Shown: one piece after another, positions 55,770-64,000 of the stretch | How positions within the stretch are numbered: position 1 is the first letter of the stretch | Layout: every line of letters begins with the position of its first letter | DNA from: a bacterium BMS3Abin11 | GTDB taxonomy: Bacteria; Pseudomonadota; Gammaproteobacteria; BMS3Bbin11 | DNA length: 64,000 nucleotides | Direction: 5' to 3' | NCBI GenBank assembly: GCA_002897635.1 | Contig: BDTD01000036.1 | Coordinates: 1 to 64,000, forward strand | Notes under the pieces: generated by a model | Told to the model about the DNA's origin: nothing | What the model saw: the letters and a program-made list of their open reading frames with translations, nothing else | The model's database searches: none | Program-made: the position numbers and the translations under genes

Positions 55770-56519
55770 CTACTGTGCAGTTTCTGTACGCCTGAAAACC
55801 AAATCCCAAACACCATGACCGAGACGAATCCCTCTTTGTTCATATTTCGTCAAAGGCCGACTACCAGGACGCTCAACAAAACCATTTTCCTCGCCGCTAT
55901 TCTCTAATAAAGGTTCCGATGATAGAACCTCCAGCATCTGCCGTGCATAGTCCTCCCAGTCAGTTGCCAGATGAAGCATTCCACCTGACTGCAGCCTTGA
56001 TGCCGCCATATGGACAAAATCAGCCTGTATCAAGCGGCGTTTGTTATGCTTTCTCTTATGCCATGGGTCAGGGAAAAATATCGAAATTCCCGCCAAACTA
56101 TCCCGCGGTATATTTTTCTGAAATATTACATCGCCATCTTCACAGATTACCCGGACATTTTTCAGTCCAGCTTCATACATTTCATGCATTATCCGCCCGA
56201 CACCGGGGCGGTGGACTTCAATACCAATATAATCATTTTCTGGATGACGTGTCGCAAGTGTCTTTAACACCCGGCCATCACCGAAACCCAGTTCAAGAAA
56301 AACCTTTGATTCCCGACCGAACATTTTGCTGAAATCCCAGCAGCCCAACACCTCATCTATACCGTAAACAGGCCACAACGACTCAAACGCAGATCGTTGT
56401 GCATGCGTAAACCTCCCTTCTCGCCGAACATAGCTGCGTATCTTTGTTTGCCGATTATTATAGTTTTGTTGCTCTTTCTCTGTCACAGATATAACCTTGC
56501 TTATCTTATGAATGGCCAT
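55770..56519 (-). CDS. trmB: tRNA (guanine-N7-)-methyltransferase
   Basis: SAM-dependent enzyme that makes m7G46 in tRNA. SAM-binding motif VFLELGFGDGRVLKTLATRH, then NDYIGIEVHRPGVGRIMHEM, and the catalytic/tRNA-binding segment ISIFFPDPWHKRKHNKRRLI, all diagnostic. The C-terminal SRPLTKYEQRGIRLGHGVWD is the conserved end. 249 residues; the N-terminal ~55 residues with RSYVRREGRFTHAQR match the bacterial form. Confidence 0.96.
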   Translation of the reverse strand: MAIHKISKVISVTEKEQQNYNNRQTKIRSYVRREGRFTHAQRSAFESLWPVYGIDEVLGCWDFSKMFGRESKVFLELGFGDGRVLKTLATRHPENDYIGIEVHRPGVGRIMHEMYEAGLKNVRVICEDGDVIFQKNIPRDSLAGISIFFPDPWHKRKHNKRRLIQADFVHMAASRLQSGGMLHLATDWEDYARQMLEVLSSEPLLENSGEENGFVERPGSRPLTKYEQRGIRLGHGVWDLVFRRTETAQ

Positions 56520-56528
56520 TCTAACATT

Positions 56529-56593
56529 GTAGGAGTGCCGCCCTCGGCGTGATTTTACAATAAATAAAAAATTATTCGCCGCGAGGCGTTCCT
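56529..56593. repeat. REP-like inverted pair
   Basis: TGTAGGAGTGCCGCCCTCGG followed by CGTGA, then an A/T-rich centre and TTCGCCGCGAGGCGTTCC. The two GC-rich halves are partly complementary. Related single units lie at 9674, 35327 and 45073. Confidence 0.5.
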
Positions 56594-56602
56594 TTAAAAG
56601 CA

Positions 56603-56661
56603 GAGGAAAGGGGAAAGATGAAAGAGGGTTACGATTATAACTTTCCTTTCCCCTTTAACCT
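56603..56661. repeat. Heptamer array with inverted partner
   Basis: gaggaaa, ggggaaa and gatgaaa in register, then after about 25 bases the complementary CTTTCCTTTCCCCTTT (56641-56656), so the two halves can pair. Nothing else is visible in the 56520-56767 gap. Confidence 0.6.
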
Positions 56662-56767
56662 GAAGTTAATTTGAAACTGATCTCCACACTCAACGACTCA
56701 AATGGCATAAACTCGTCTATGAGGTAAGAGAAAACAAAAAGGACAAAAAATATTCGAGAAATTAAAA

Positions 56768-57559
56768 ATGGGCATCAGCAACTGGACACGCAACAAATTA
56801 ATCGGCTGGTTAAGTCATGAATCGGAGCACCCGGCTGATCTCCTGAGTGACTTCAATCTTCTATCTGATGAAATCAAGGTTGGTGACATCCTGCTGGTGG
56901 AAGGTCAGAGTCAGATCAGTCGCATCATCAAATCTGTTACCCAGAGTCGCTGGTCACATGCAGCAATTTATATTGGTCGCATACGTGACAATTCGATTCC
57001 AGCTTTACGTAACCGTACCAGCGAGTACTTTGGCGGCCCAGATGACACACCATTGCTTATCGAAGCAATTCTCGGTAAGGGCACCATACTCACACCATTG
57101 GAAGATTACCGCAGCTTTCGTGTTCGTCTTTGCCGCCCGAATGAACTCTCTCTGGAAGACCGCAGTATGGTCATCTCCTATGTAATAGAAAAGCTGGGTA
57201 CAGATTATGATCTACGGCAGGTCATTGACCTGGCCAGGTTTATGTTTCCCTACGGCATCCTGCCCAGACGCTGGCGTACAAGCCTGTTCCATCATAATGC
57301 TGGACCTGAGACACGCACGGTATGCTCCACCCTGATTGCGGAGGCCTTCCAGAACGTCGAGTATCCAATATTGCCTGTTTTGCTTGTAAACGACTTAGGT
57401 TACAAGTCTCTGTATCGTCGTAATCCGCGATTGTACTCACCTCTGGACTTTGACCTTTCACCGTGGTTCGACATCATGAAGTTTCCGTTGCAAAGCTTTG
57501 ATGACCAGGCAAGTTACAGCAAGATGCCGTGGAAAGAGGGCACCAGGACGAAGGACTAA
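56768..57559 (+). CDS. YiiX/YebB-like NlpC/P60-family cysteine hydrolase
   Basis: A 263-residue predicted papain-like hydrolase of the permuted NlpC/P60 group. KVGDILLVEGQSQISRIIKS is the family start; the catalytic histidine is in QSRWSHAAIYIGR and the cysteine in ETRTVCSTLIAEAF (about residue 186), in the permuted order His before Cys. No signal peptide is seen. These proteins are thought to act on lipids or peptidoglycan-linked amides, without a proven substrate here. The last residues (EGTRTKD) are encoded by the start of a heptamer array, so the natural C-terminus may have been altered by the repeat. Confidence 0.75.
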   Translation: MGISNWTRNKLIGWLSHESEHPADLLSDFNLLSDEIKVGDILLVEGQSQISRIIKSVTQSRWSHAAIYIGRIRDNSIPALRNRTSEYFGGPDDTPLLIEAILGKGTILTPLEDYRSFRVRLCRPNELSLEDRSMVISYVIEKLGTDYDLRQVIDLARFMFPYGILPRRWRTSLFHHNAGPETRTVCSTLIAEAFQNVEYPILPVLLVNDLGYKSLYRRNPRLYSPLDFDLSPWFDIMKFPLQSFDDQASYSKMPWKEGTRTKD

Positions 57560-57645
57560 AGACGAAAGGCCACAGTTGCACAGGCCAGGTTTTGACTTTC
57601 CTTTCATCTTACGTCCTTCGTCTTTAGTCCCTCGTCCTTCGTCTG
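57547..57645. repeat. Heptamer arrays in inverted orientation forming a long hairpin
   Basis: GACGAAGGACTAAAGACGAA (57547-57566) can pair with TTCGTCTTTAGTCCCTCGTC (57617-57636) at 19 of 20 positions around a 50-base loop. Read on the minus strand, 57600-57643 consists of 7-mers gacgaag, gacgagg, gactaaa, gacgaag, gacgtaa and gatgaaa. Confidence 0.7.
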
Positions 57646-57715
57646 ATCTTCAGAACAATTTGCATATTTTGCTGTCGAAGGGTATAGAATGAAGAATAAA
57701 TAAAAGGAGGTCCGC

Positions 57716-60226
57716 ATGTTGTGGTGGTTAACTTCTATAGCCTTAATTCTTACGCTAGCATATCTGTGTTCACCGGCTCGGATCTGGGTACCTGTTCTGG
57801 CACTATGGATACTCTTTTTGTCATTTTTCGGTGCGCTAAGCACACCTGCTGCCCTACTTAATCTGCTACTCCTCGGGATCATCGCCTCACCTTTATTTTT
57901 ACATGACCTGCGCCGCTCATTAATCAGCGACAAATTACTTGCTCTGTTTCGAAAACTATTACCAGAAATGTCCGAAACTGAGCGGATTGCACTGGAAGCA
58001 GGGACAGTCTGGTGGGATGTCGAACTATTTTCAGGCAAGCCCAACTGGGAACGCCTGCAATCGGCTCCACCTGCTCGCCTCAATGCTGACGAACAGGCCT
58101 TTATCGATGGTCCTGTGGAAGAGCTGTGTGAGCTAATCAATGACTGGGAAATTACCGAAAAGGAAAAAGACCTGCCGGCTGAAGTCTGGGCCTATCTGCG
58201 CAAACAGCGTTTTTTTGGCATGATCATTCCCAAACAATACGGCGGCCTTGAATTTACCGCCTACGGCCATTCCTGCGTCATCGCTAAAATCTCCAGTCGC
58301 AGCATCACTGCTGCAGTGACAACCATGGTTCCTAATTCACTGGGTCCCGCTGAACTTTTGCTGCAATACGGTACGGACGAACAGAAAGACTATTATCTGC
58401 CACGTCTGGCAGTCGGTGATGAAATACCCTGCTTCGCATTGACGGCACCGGAAGCTGGCTCTGATGCCGCTGCCATGACTGACTATGGAATAGTCTGTCG
58501 CGGAGAACATGACGGGAAAAAGGATGTGCTGGGTATTCGTCTGAACTGGAACAAGCGTTATATCACACTGGGCCCGGTTGCTACCATACTCGGTCTTGCC
58601 TTCAAGCTCTATGACCCTGACCATCTAATTGGTGATGATGAATCACGAGGGATTACGCTTGCCCTGATTCCAACCGATACCAAAGGCGTCACTATCGGTA
58701 AACGACATAATCCACTGAATGTTCCTTTTCAGAACGGCCCCAACTCGGGCAAGGATGTCTTTATACCTGTAGACTGGATCATTGGAGGTAAAAGTGGAAT
58801 TGGGCAGGGCTGGCGTATGTTGATGGAGCGTCTGGCGGTCGGCCGCTCGATTTCCCTGCCTGCTCTCAGTGCCGGTGCGGGCAAGTTAGTGTCAGCAACG
58901 ACCGGCGCCTACTCACGTATCCGCCACCAGTTCCGAATACCTATCGGTCATTTCGAAGGTGTCGAAGAGGCCCTTTCTAAAATTGCCGGCTACACCTATA
59001 TCATGGAGGCAACACGCCGCCTCACCTGTGTCGCGGTTGATATAGGCGAAAAACCTTCGGTGCTGTCGGCAATCGCGAAGTACAACCTGACTGAGATGAT
59101 GCGCAAGACCATCAATCACGCCATGGACGTACAGGGCGGCAGTGGCATATGCCTCGGTCCACGCAATCTGGTCGGGAATGCCTATCAGGGTGTTCCAGTA
59201 GGGATCACGGTTGAAGGGGCAAACATCCTTACCCGCACCATGATAGTCTTCGGTCAGGGTGCTGTACGCTGCCATCCATACCTGTTAAAAGAAATGCATG
59301 CAGCACAGGACAAAGACAACCCACAAAGCAGTAAGGATTTCGATGAGGCGCTGTTTGGTCACATCGGCTGGTCCATCAGCAATATGGCTCGCAGTCTGGT
59401 GCTGGCATTGACGGATGCGCGAATAATTGCCGCTCCTGGCAGTCCCGCCCGCCGCTATTACCAGCAAATCTCCAGGATGAGCGCCTGTTTTGCTGTTGCC
59501 GCTGATACATCAGCGATGCTTCTTGGTGCTAGCCTGAAACGACGTGAGGCCTTATCCGGTCGACTGGCAGATGCCTTGAGTCATCTCTATCTTGGCTCTG
59601 CAGTATTGAAATATTTTCTGGATAGTGGTGAGAAAAAAGCAGACAGGGTGCTAGTAGACTGGTCCAGCCAGTACTGCCTGTACCAGGTACAGGAAGCACT
59701 GCTAGAACTCTATCGCAACCTGCCGGTCAAGGCAGTTGGCTGGACGCTGAGACTGCTCACCTTCCCGCTGGGCAGACGCTTCCAACTACCGAACGACAGA
59801 CTTAACCACCGTGTTGCCCGTCTACTGCAACAACCCTCTGAGGCGCGTGATCGTCTAATCTCTGGCATCTTCATCAGCACCGACCCGCAAGAAGCTACTG
59901 GACGACTGGAAGATGCCCTGCATCAGTTAGTGAATACTGCTGACATAGACAAACGTTTGCAGGAGGCCCTACGTGGTCAGCTTAGCGACATCGCCACGGA
60001 TGCTGACAAGATAAATGCAGGCATTGAGCAGGAAATTATTACTACCGAGGAGGGCAATCAACTTCTCAGCGCCTGGGCGGCAAGACGCGAGTGTATTCAG
60101 GTGGATTCGTTCGAACCAGCGAAAGGAGCGATTGAGAATGCCAGAGGGAAGAAGAGAGTTAAAAGAAGGAAGAGGGTGGTGAAAAGCAGGAAGAAAGCGA
60201 TTAAAAGTAAAAAGGTAAAAAGTTAA
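57716..60226 (+). CDS. fadE: Acyl-CoA dehydrogenase, FadE type
   Basis: First enzyme of fatty-acid beta-oxidation, an FAD-dependent acyl-CoA dehydrogenase of the long membrane-associated class. Two N-terminal membrane helices (about 1-60) precede the dehydrogenase domain: FFGMIIPKQYGGLEFTAYGH, CFALTAPEAGSDAAAMTDYG (substrate/FAD motif) and MDVQGGSGICLGPRNLVGNA, with DUF1974-type C-terminal helices. E. coli FadE has 814 residues; this one has 836 because of a Lys/Arg-rich tail (GKKRVKRRKRVVKSRKKAIK) encoded by heptamer-repeat DNA. AAAGGAGG precedes the start. Likely the first gene of a fad gene run. Confidence 0.94.
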   Translation: MLWWLTSIALILTLAYLCSPARIWVPVLALWILFLSFFGALSTPAALLNLLLLGIIASPLFLHDLRRSLISDKLLALFRKLLPEMSETERIALEAGTVWWDVELFSGKPNWERLQSAPPARLNADEQAFIDGPVEELCELINDWEITEKEKDLPAEVWAYLRKQRFFGMIIPKQYGGLEFTAYGHSCVIAKISSRSITAAVTTMVPNSLGPAELLLQYGTDEQKDYYLPRLAVGDEIPCFALTAPEAGSDAAAMTDYGIVCRGEHDGKKDVLGIRLNWNKRYITLGPVATILGLAFKLYDPDHLIGDDESRGITLALIPTDTKGVTIGKRHNPLNVPFQNGPNSGKDVFIPVDWIIGGKSGIGQGWRMLMERLAVGRSISLPALSAGAGKLVSATTGAYSRIRHQFRIPIGHFEGVEEALSKIAGYTYIMEATRRLTCVAVDIGEKPSVLSAIAKYNLTEMMRKTINHAMDVQGGSGICLGPRNLVGNAYQGVPVGITVEGANILTRTMIVFGQGAVRCHPYLLKEMHAAQDKDNPQSSKDFDEALFGHIGWSISNMARSLVLALTDARIIAAPGSPARRYYQQISRMSACFAVAADTSAMLLGASLKRREALSGRLADALSHLYLGSAVLKYFLDSGEKKADRVLVDWSSQYCLYQVQEALLELYRNLPVKAVGWTLRLLTFPLGRRFQLPNDRLNHRVARLLQQPSEARDRLISGIFISTDPQEATGRLEDALHQLVNTADIDKRLQEALRGQLSDIATDADKINAGIEQEIITTEEGNQLLSAWAARRECIQVDSFEPAKGAIENARGKKRVKRRKRVVKSRKKAIKSKKVKS

Positions 60227-60252
60227 AGGAAAGACAAAAGACAAAAGACAAA
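60140..60252. repeat. Heptamer-periodic purine-rich tract overlapping the fadE 3' end
   Basis: From about 60140, 7-base units such as aaaagaa, ggaagag, aaaagta, aaaaggt and then gacaaaa twice and gacaaat run through the last ~28 fadE codons, its stop codon and 25 bases beyond. Confidence 0.5.
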
Positions 60253-60257
60253 TAAAC

Positions 60258-60282
60258 TACCCCGCAGCAAGCTGACGGGGTA
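60258..60282 (+). terminator. Hairpin after fadE
   Basis: TACCCCG and CGGGGTA form a 7-bp perfect stem around CAGCAAGCTGA. A T-run is missing (TTAAATG), so it may be a weak terminator or a stability hairpin. Confidence 0.45.
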
Positions 60283-60287
60283 TTAAA

Positions 60288-60358
60288 TGTAGGTGCGAAT
60301 TCATTCGCACAGCGATGCCAATGTTTATGCACATTGTGCGAATGAATTCGCACCTACA
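60288..60358. repeat. Compound palindromic repeat (TGTAGGTGCGAAT family), copy 3
   Basis: The most complete copy: TGTAGGTGCGAATTCATTCG with CAC, a 25-base centre that itself has a GCAT/ATGC symmetry, and GTG with CGAATGAATTCGCACCTACA. Each half is a palindrome and the halves pair with each other over 23 bases. Confidence 0.75.
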
Positions 60359-60408
60359 GTTTTCGTGGCAAGCCACGGGGAATTATGCCCATAGGGATTA
60401 AAATTTTC

Positions 60409-60436
60409 CTTGAAACTTGGAACCTGGAACTTGGAA
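60409..60436. repeat. Heptamer array (CTTGGAA)
   Basis: cttgaaa, cttggaa, cctggaa and cttggaa, ending ten bases before the fadI start codon. The last GGAA could serve as its ribosome-binding site. Confidence 0.6.
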
Positions 60437-60446
60437 CTAATATAAA

Positions 60447-61739
60447 ATGATCAAAGGTAAGCCAGTCTATATTGTTGACGGAACGCGCAGTCCGTTTCTC
60501 AAAGCTCGTGGTAAGCCCGGGCCGTTTAATGCGGCTGATCTGGCAGTGGCAACAGGAAAACCCCTGCTCAATCGGTTACCCTTTTCAGCTGACGTGATCG
60601 ACGAAGTCATTGTCGGTTGTGTTATGCCTGGGCCGCATGAAGTCAATATTGCTCGCATCATCGCCTTGCGGCTGGGCTGTGGCAATGAAACCCCTGCCTG
60701 GACAGTACAACGAAATTGTGCTTCCGGTATGCAGGCGCTGGATTCTGCTGCACGCAATATTTCCCAGGGTGATGCCGACCTGATTTTGGCCGGTGGTGTT
60801 GAAGTAATGAGCCACGCACCCATTCTGTTAAATGAGCAAATGACGATCTGGCTGGCCGAATTTAGTCGGGCTCGCACACCATTAAAAAAACTTGCTGCAC
60901 TTGGCCGTCTGCGTCCTGCATATCTTAAACCTGTCATCGGCCTGATCTGCGGCCTGCACGACCCAGTGGTAAATCTGTCAATGGGCCAGACGGCTGAAAA
61001 CCTGGTTTATCAGTTCGGTCTTAATCGGCAGGAAATTGATCGCTATGCCCTCACCAGCCACCAGCGGCTTGCTAACGCCCAGGATAAAAAGCATCTTGAA
61101 GAACTGGTGACAGTCTATGACAGGGCAGGTAAGTTCTATGAAAATGATGACGGACTGCGGCGCGAAAGCACGATGGAATCACTGGCCAAACTGAAACCGG
61201 TATTTGATCGCAAATACGGCAAAATCACTGCGGGTAACAGTGCCCAGATAACCGATGGCTGTGCCCTGTTGATACTGGCCAGCGAAAAGGCCGTCAAGCA
61301 GCATAAATTGCCGGTACTCGGCCGACTGCGTGATAGTGAGTGGGCGGCACTCGACCCGGCGATCATGGGACTGGGGCCGGTACATGCTATAACACCGTTG
61401 TTGAAACGACAGCGTCTGAAGATAGATGATATCGATTTCTGGGAAATCAACGAAGCCTTTGCGGCACAGGTGCTTGCCTGTAAACGTGCCTGGGCCGACA
61501 GTAAATATTGCCGGCAGCACCTGCACCTACGTTCGGCTTTTGGAGAACTGGATGAAAACAAACTGAATATTGATGGTGGCGGCGTCAGCATCGGACATCC
61601 GGTAGGTGCCACTGGCGCCCGCATCACACTGCATCTGCTGGAGATACTTAAACGAACTAATAGCAGACGCGGCATTGCCTCGCTTTGTATCGGCGGTGGA
61701 CAGGGTGGTGCAGTACTGGTGGAGCGTGCTGATGACTGA
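60447..61739 (+). CDS. fadI: Acetyl-CoA C-acyltransferase (thiolase), FadI type
   Basis: Beta-ketothiolase for the last step of beta-oxidation. Active-site Cys in VQRNCASGMQALDSAARN (about residue 91), and the second and third motifs DFWEINEAFAAQVLACKRAW, GGGVSIGHPVGATGARITLH and SLCIGGGQGGAVLVE are complete. 430 residues, near E. coli FadI (436). The downstream fadJ-like gene overlaps its end by eight bases, so the two subunits of the multienzyme complex are translated together. The only upstream ribosome-binding candidate is GGAA in a heptamer repeat. Confidence 0.92.
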   Translation: MIKGKPVYIVDGTRSPFLKARGKPGPFNAADLAVATGKPLLNRLPFSADVIDEVIVGCVMPGPHEVNIARIIALRLGCGNETPAWTVQRNCASGMQALDSAARNISQGDADLILAGGVEVMSHAPILLNEQMTIWLAEFSRARTPLKKLAALGRLRPAYLKPVIGLICGLHDPVVNLSMGQTAENLVYQFGLNRQEIDRYALTSHQRLANAQDKKHLEELVTVYDRAGKFYENDDGLRRESTMESLAKLKPVFDRKYGKITAGNSAQITDGCALLILASEKAVKQHKLPVLGRLRDSEWAALDPAIMGLGPVHAITPLLKRQRLKIDDIDFWEINEAFAAQVLACKRAWADSKYCRQHLHLRSAFGELDENKLNIDGGGVSIGHPVGATGARITLHLLEILKRTNSRRGIASLCIGGGQGGAVLVERADD

Positions 61740-63786
61740 AAAGAAGATTAAAAGCCAGCCTCTGCACTGGCACACTGAGACCGATGCGGCTAACATCATC
61801 TGGCTCTCTCTTGACCGGGCAGACACCAGCGCAAACTCACTCTCACATGCCGTACTTGATGAACTGAAGACTATTCTGGAGAACCTGCATAATCAACCGT
61901 CTGATGGGCTGGTTATCCGCTCCGCAAAAAAGAACGGCTTCATTTTTGGTGCAGATATAAATGAGTTCACCGCACTGGAAGATGCCGCTAAGACCATGGC
62001 GTTGATCCGTCGTGGCCAGCATGTCATGGATATGATAGAGAGTCTGCCCTGCCCAACACTGGCGCTGATCAATGGCGTCTGCATGGGGGGCGGTACAGAG
62101 CTTGCACTGGCCTGCGATTATCGGGTCGCCGATACCGATGCACGTCTCGGCCTGCCTGAAATAAAACTGGGCATACATCCGGGCTTCGGCGGTGTTGCAC
62201 GCTCTATCCCACTACTAGGTGCGCCAGCTGCAATGGATATTATGCTGAGTGGCCGCACCGTCTTTGCCTCTCCTGCCCGACGTATAGGTCTGCTAGATGC
62301 TATCGTTCCGCTGCGTCAAATGGAGTCTGCCGCCAGCCATTTCATCAAAAGTAGGCCCAAAAAGCGCCAGGCGAAATGGTATCTGCAGTTGACCTCACAC
62401 CCCCTTGTCAGACCGCTATTGGCACGTTATCTGCGCAAGCAGGTCAGTAACAAGGCCCGAAAAGAACACTATCCGGCACCCTATGCATTGATAGATCTCT
62501 GGCAGCGTCATGGCAGCAATAAGCGAGCCATGCTGGATGCCGAGGTCACTTCAGTCAGTCATCTAATGATGACACCGACCTCACGCAATCTTGTACGTGT
62601 CTTCCTGCTGCAGGATCGCCTCAAGTCATTTGGCAAGGATCCTGCCATAGACAAAGATGCCTTCCAGCATGTCCATGTGATAGGCGGCGGCATCATGGGC
62701 GGGGACATCGCTGCCTGGTGTGCCTCACGGGGATTAAAAGTTACACTGCAGGAAACACGTAAAGAAGCCGTTGCCAGTACCTTGCAGCGTGCCGGTAAAC
62801 TATATAAAAAACGCCTCAGGATAACCCATCGCATTACTTCAGCACTTGATAATATTATTGTTGATCCGGACGGCCACGGACTGAAGAAAGCAGATGTCGT
62901 AATTGAGGCCATCTATGAAAACATGGATGCCAAACATGACTTACTGAAATCTGTCGAACCGTTCCTGCAGACCCACGCGCTGCTGGCAAGCAATACCTCC
63001 AGCCTGATGCTGGAAGAACTGGATACAGTAATGTCTGAGCCTCAGCGGCTTGTCGGCCTGCATTTTTTCAACCCTGTCGCCCAAATGCCTCTGGTTGAGA
63101 TCGTCAATGGCGAGCAGACTGCGGCCTTCGTGGCTTCACAGGCAGCATGCTTTGCCCATCGTCTGGGAAAGCTGCCATTGCCGGTAAAAAGTTCTCCCGG
63201 CTTTCTGGTCAATCGCATCCTCATGCCTTACCTGATGGAAGCCATGATACTGGTTGAAGAAGGTGTATCTCTGACAGACATCGACAAAGCGGCAACTGAT
63301 TTCGGCATGCCGATGGGGCCGATCACCCTCGCCGATACCGTCGGCCTGGACATTTGCCTTTCGGTGGCGAATAACCTGTCAGAAAAACTGGGTGGCTCTG
63401 TACCCCAGCATCTGATGAATAGGGTAAAAGCCGGCAAGCTTGGCAAGAAAACCGGCACTGGTTTTTATCAATGGAACAAAGGCAAAATCGTTAAACCTGA
63501 TGGCAATGAAAAAACACTAACTGCTGAGCTCACAGATAGACTGATACTGCGCCTGCTAAACGAATCCGTTGCCTGTCTTCGAGAGGGTATCGTAGAGGAT
63601 ACAGATTTACTCGATGCAGGGGTGATTTTTGGTACTGGCTTCGCACCGTTCCGTGGCGGTCCAATGCGCTATATTAAAGAAACAGGCGAGAAGGCCACTT
63701 ATAACAAACTACAGCAGCTGTCTCGCCAGCACGGTGAACGTTTCTCGCCTGATGCCGGTTGGGAGTCATTGTTAACAGGTGAATAA
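61732..63786 (+). CDS. fadJ: 3-hydroxyacyl-CoA dehydrogenase/enoyl-CoA hydratase, FadJ/FadB type
   Basis: Bifunctional alpha subunit of the beta-oxidation complex, 684 residues. N-terminal crotonase domain: INGVCMGGGTELALACDYRV (oxyanion hole) and EIKLGIHPGFGGVARSIPLL with the catalytic acidic position. NAD-binding domain from about 310: HVIGGGIMGGDIAAWCASRG, VIEAIYENMDAKHDLL, ASNTSSLMLEELDTVM, and the catalytic LVGLHFFNPVAQMPLVEIV. C-terminal helical domains with GPITLADTVGLDIC. ATG at 61732 lies inside the fadI end, in another frame; the longer frame to 61606 is shadow. Clearly FadJ/FadB family; FadJ is chosen because of the fadI partner upstream. Confidence 0.92.
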   Translation: MTEKKIKSQPLHWHTETDAANIIWLSLDRADTSANSLSHAVLDELKTILENLHNQPSDGLVIRSAKKNGFIFGADINEFTALEDAAKTMALIRRGQHVMDMIESLPCPTLALINGVCMGGGTELALACDYRVADTDARLGLPEIKLGIHPGFGGVARSIPLLGAPAAMDIMLSGRTVFASPARRIGLLDAIVPLRQMESAASHFIKSRPKKRQAKWYLQLTSHPLVRPLLARYLRKQVSNKARKEHYPAPYALIDLWQRHGSNKRAMLDAEVTSVSHLMMTPTSRNLVRVFLLQDRLKSFGKDPAIDKDAFQHVHVIGGGIMGGDIAAWCASRGLKVTLQETRKEAVASTLQRAGKLYKKRLRITHRITSALDNIIVDPDGHGLKKADVVIEAIYENMDAKHDLLKSVEPFLQTHALLASNTSSLMLEELDTVMSEPQRLVGLHFFNPVAQMPLVEIVNGEQTAAFVASQAACFAHRLGKLPLPVKSSPGFLVNRILMPYLMEAMILVEEGVSLTDIDKAATDFGMPMGPITLADTVGLDICLSVANNLSEKLGGSVPQHLMNRVKAGKLGKKTGTGFYQWNKGKIVKPDGNEKTLTAELTDRLILRLLNESVACLREGIVEDTDLLDAGVIFGTGFAPFRGGPMRYIKETGEKATYNKLQQLSRQHGERFSPDAGWESLLTGE

Positions 63787-63813
63787 AAAGCAAAACGAGA
63801 GGGACGCATACTG

Positions 63814-64000
63814 ATGTCAGCCACCGATAGCCGGCAATCTGAACTATCAACTGACACTGACGATGCCGATGGCAGTGATGTCATCCATCCTGATACTGCA
63901 AAATCTATATATGGATTAATGCACGAGCGGTTGTTACGTAGCCCGGAACATTGCGCATATCGACAGTTCGATAAAGAAACAGAAAGCTGGCAGGATACCA
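63814..64000 (+). CDS. Acyl-CoA ligase / AMP-dependent synthetase (5' end only)
   Basis: A frame starting at ATG 63814, with GAGAGGGA upstream, runs to the window edge: 62 residues that include SIYGLMHERLLRSPEHCAYR and FDKETESWQD. The pattern, an N-terminal helix then a short HCAYRQFD strand, is that of the start of long-chain acyl-CoA synthetases, and the position 27 bases after fadJ fits a FadD-like enzyme that would activate fatty acids for the preceding pathway. The ATP-binding motifs lie beyond the window, so the assignment rests on context and the short N-terminus. Confidence 0.6.
   Translation, partial: MSATDSRQSELSTDTDDADGSDVIHPDTAKSIYGLMHERLLRSPEHCAYRQFDKETESWQDT

Overview
The window looks like chromosomal DNA of a gammaproteobacterium. 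The order petC-sspA-sspB, hslVU, a DegS-type protease with FKBP, ilvA-rpiA, trmB and a FadE/FadI/FadJ/FadD-type fatty-acid oxidation run are all typical of that class. The species cannot be named from the sequence. Base composition shifts along the window: the first 1.6 kb is strikingly AT-rich, and most of the remainder is near balanced.

Region 1 (1-9.1 kb) is an accessory island. It holds a HigB-like toxin with a HigA-ImmA antitoxin, a degenerate group II intron that has lost its reverse transcriptase but keeps domain V, an XRE-ImmA regulator next to the remnant of a PIN-like partner, an AbiEi/AbiEii toxin-antitoxin pair, a divergent DUF2779 double nuclease, a TauD-like dioxygenase and a small conserved hypothetical. 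Region 2 (9.1-14.3 kb) has a fused 5-oxoprolinase and the PEP-synthase regulator PpsR with a clear terminator.

Region 3 (14.3-40.8 kb) is a large metal-handling island. In order it contains copA/copB with a CzcI-like leader gene; a cassette of outer-membrane barrel, MerP-like and MerT-like genes behind a ZntR-type promoter; periplasmic DsrE, cytochrome c and DUF411 proteins; a MerR regulator with a Cu-type P-ATPase carrying three YHS and two CPMHP domains; a porin and cytochrome; a CzcCBA efflux operon; an APC-motif P-type ATPase; argB and hsp20 as islanders; then a second copy of the barrel-MerP-MerT cassette on the opposite strand, extended by an NHL propeller and a second HMA-type protein. 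No merA is present, so the MerT/MerP-like pair is unlikely to be a mercury-reduction operon. I regard this duplicated cassette as the best candidate for an undescribed system.

Region 4 (41-64 kb) is mostly housekeeping: an ArnT-like glycosyltransferase, an SLC13 permease, hslUV, sspAB, a truncated petC ending at an IS200-type element (petA, petB and the 5' end of petC are absent), degS, FKBP, trpB2, ilvA, rpiA, trmB, a YiiX-like hydrolase, fadE, fadI, fadJ and the start of an acyl-CoA ligase gene.

The intergenic DNA carries several dispersed repeat families: degenerate arrays with a 7-bp period, compound palindromes built on TGTAGGTGCGAAT, a ~165-bp MITE-like element with terminal inverted repeats, and short GTAGGAG/GCCCTCG REP-like units. 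No tRNA, rRNA or CRISPR array was recognised.
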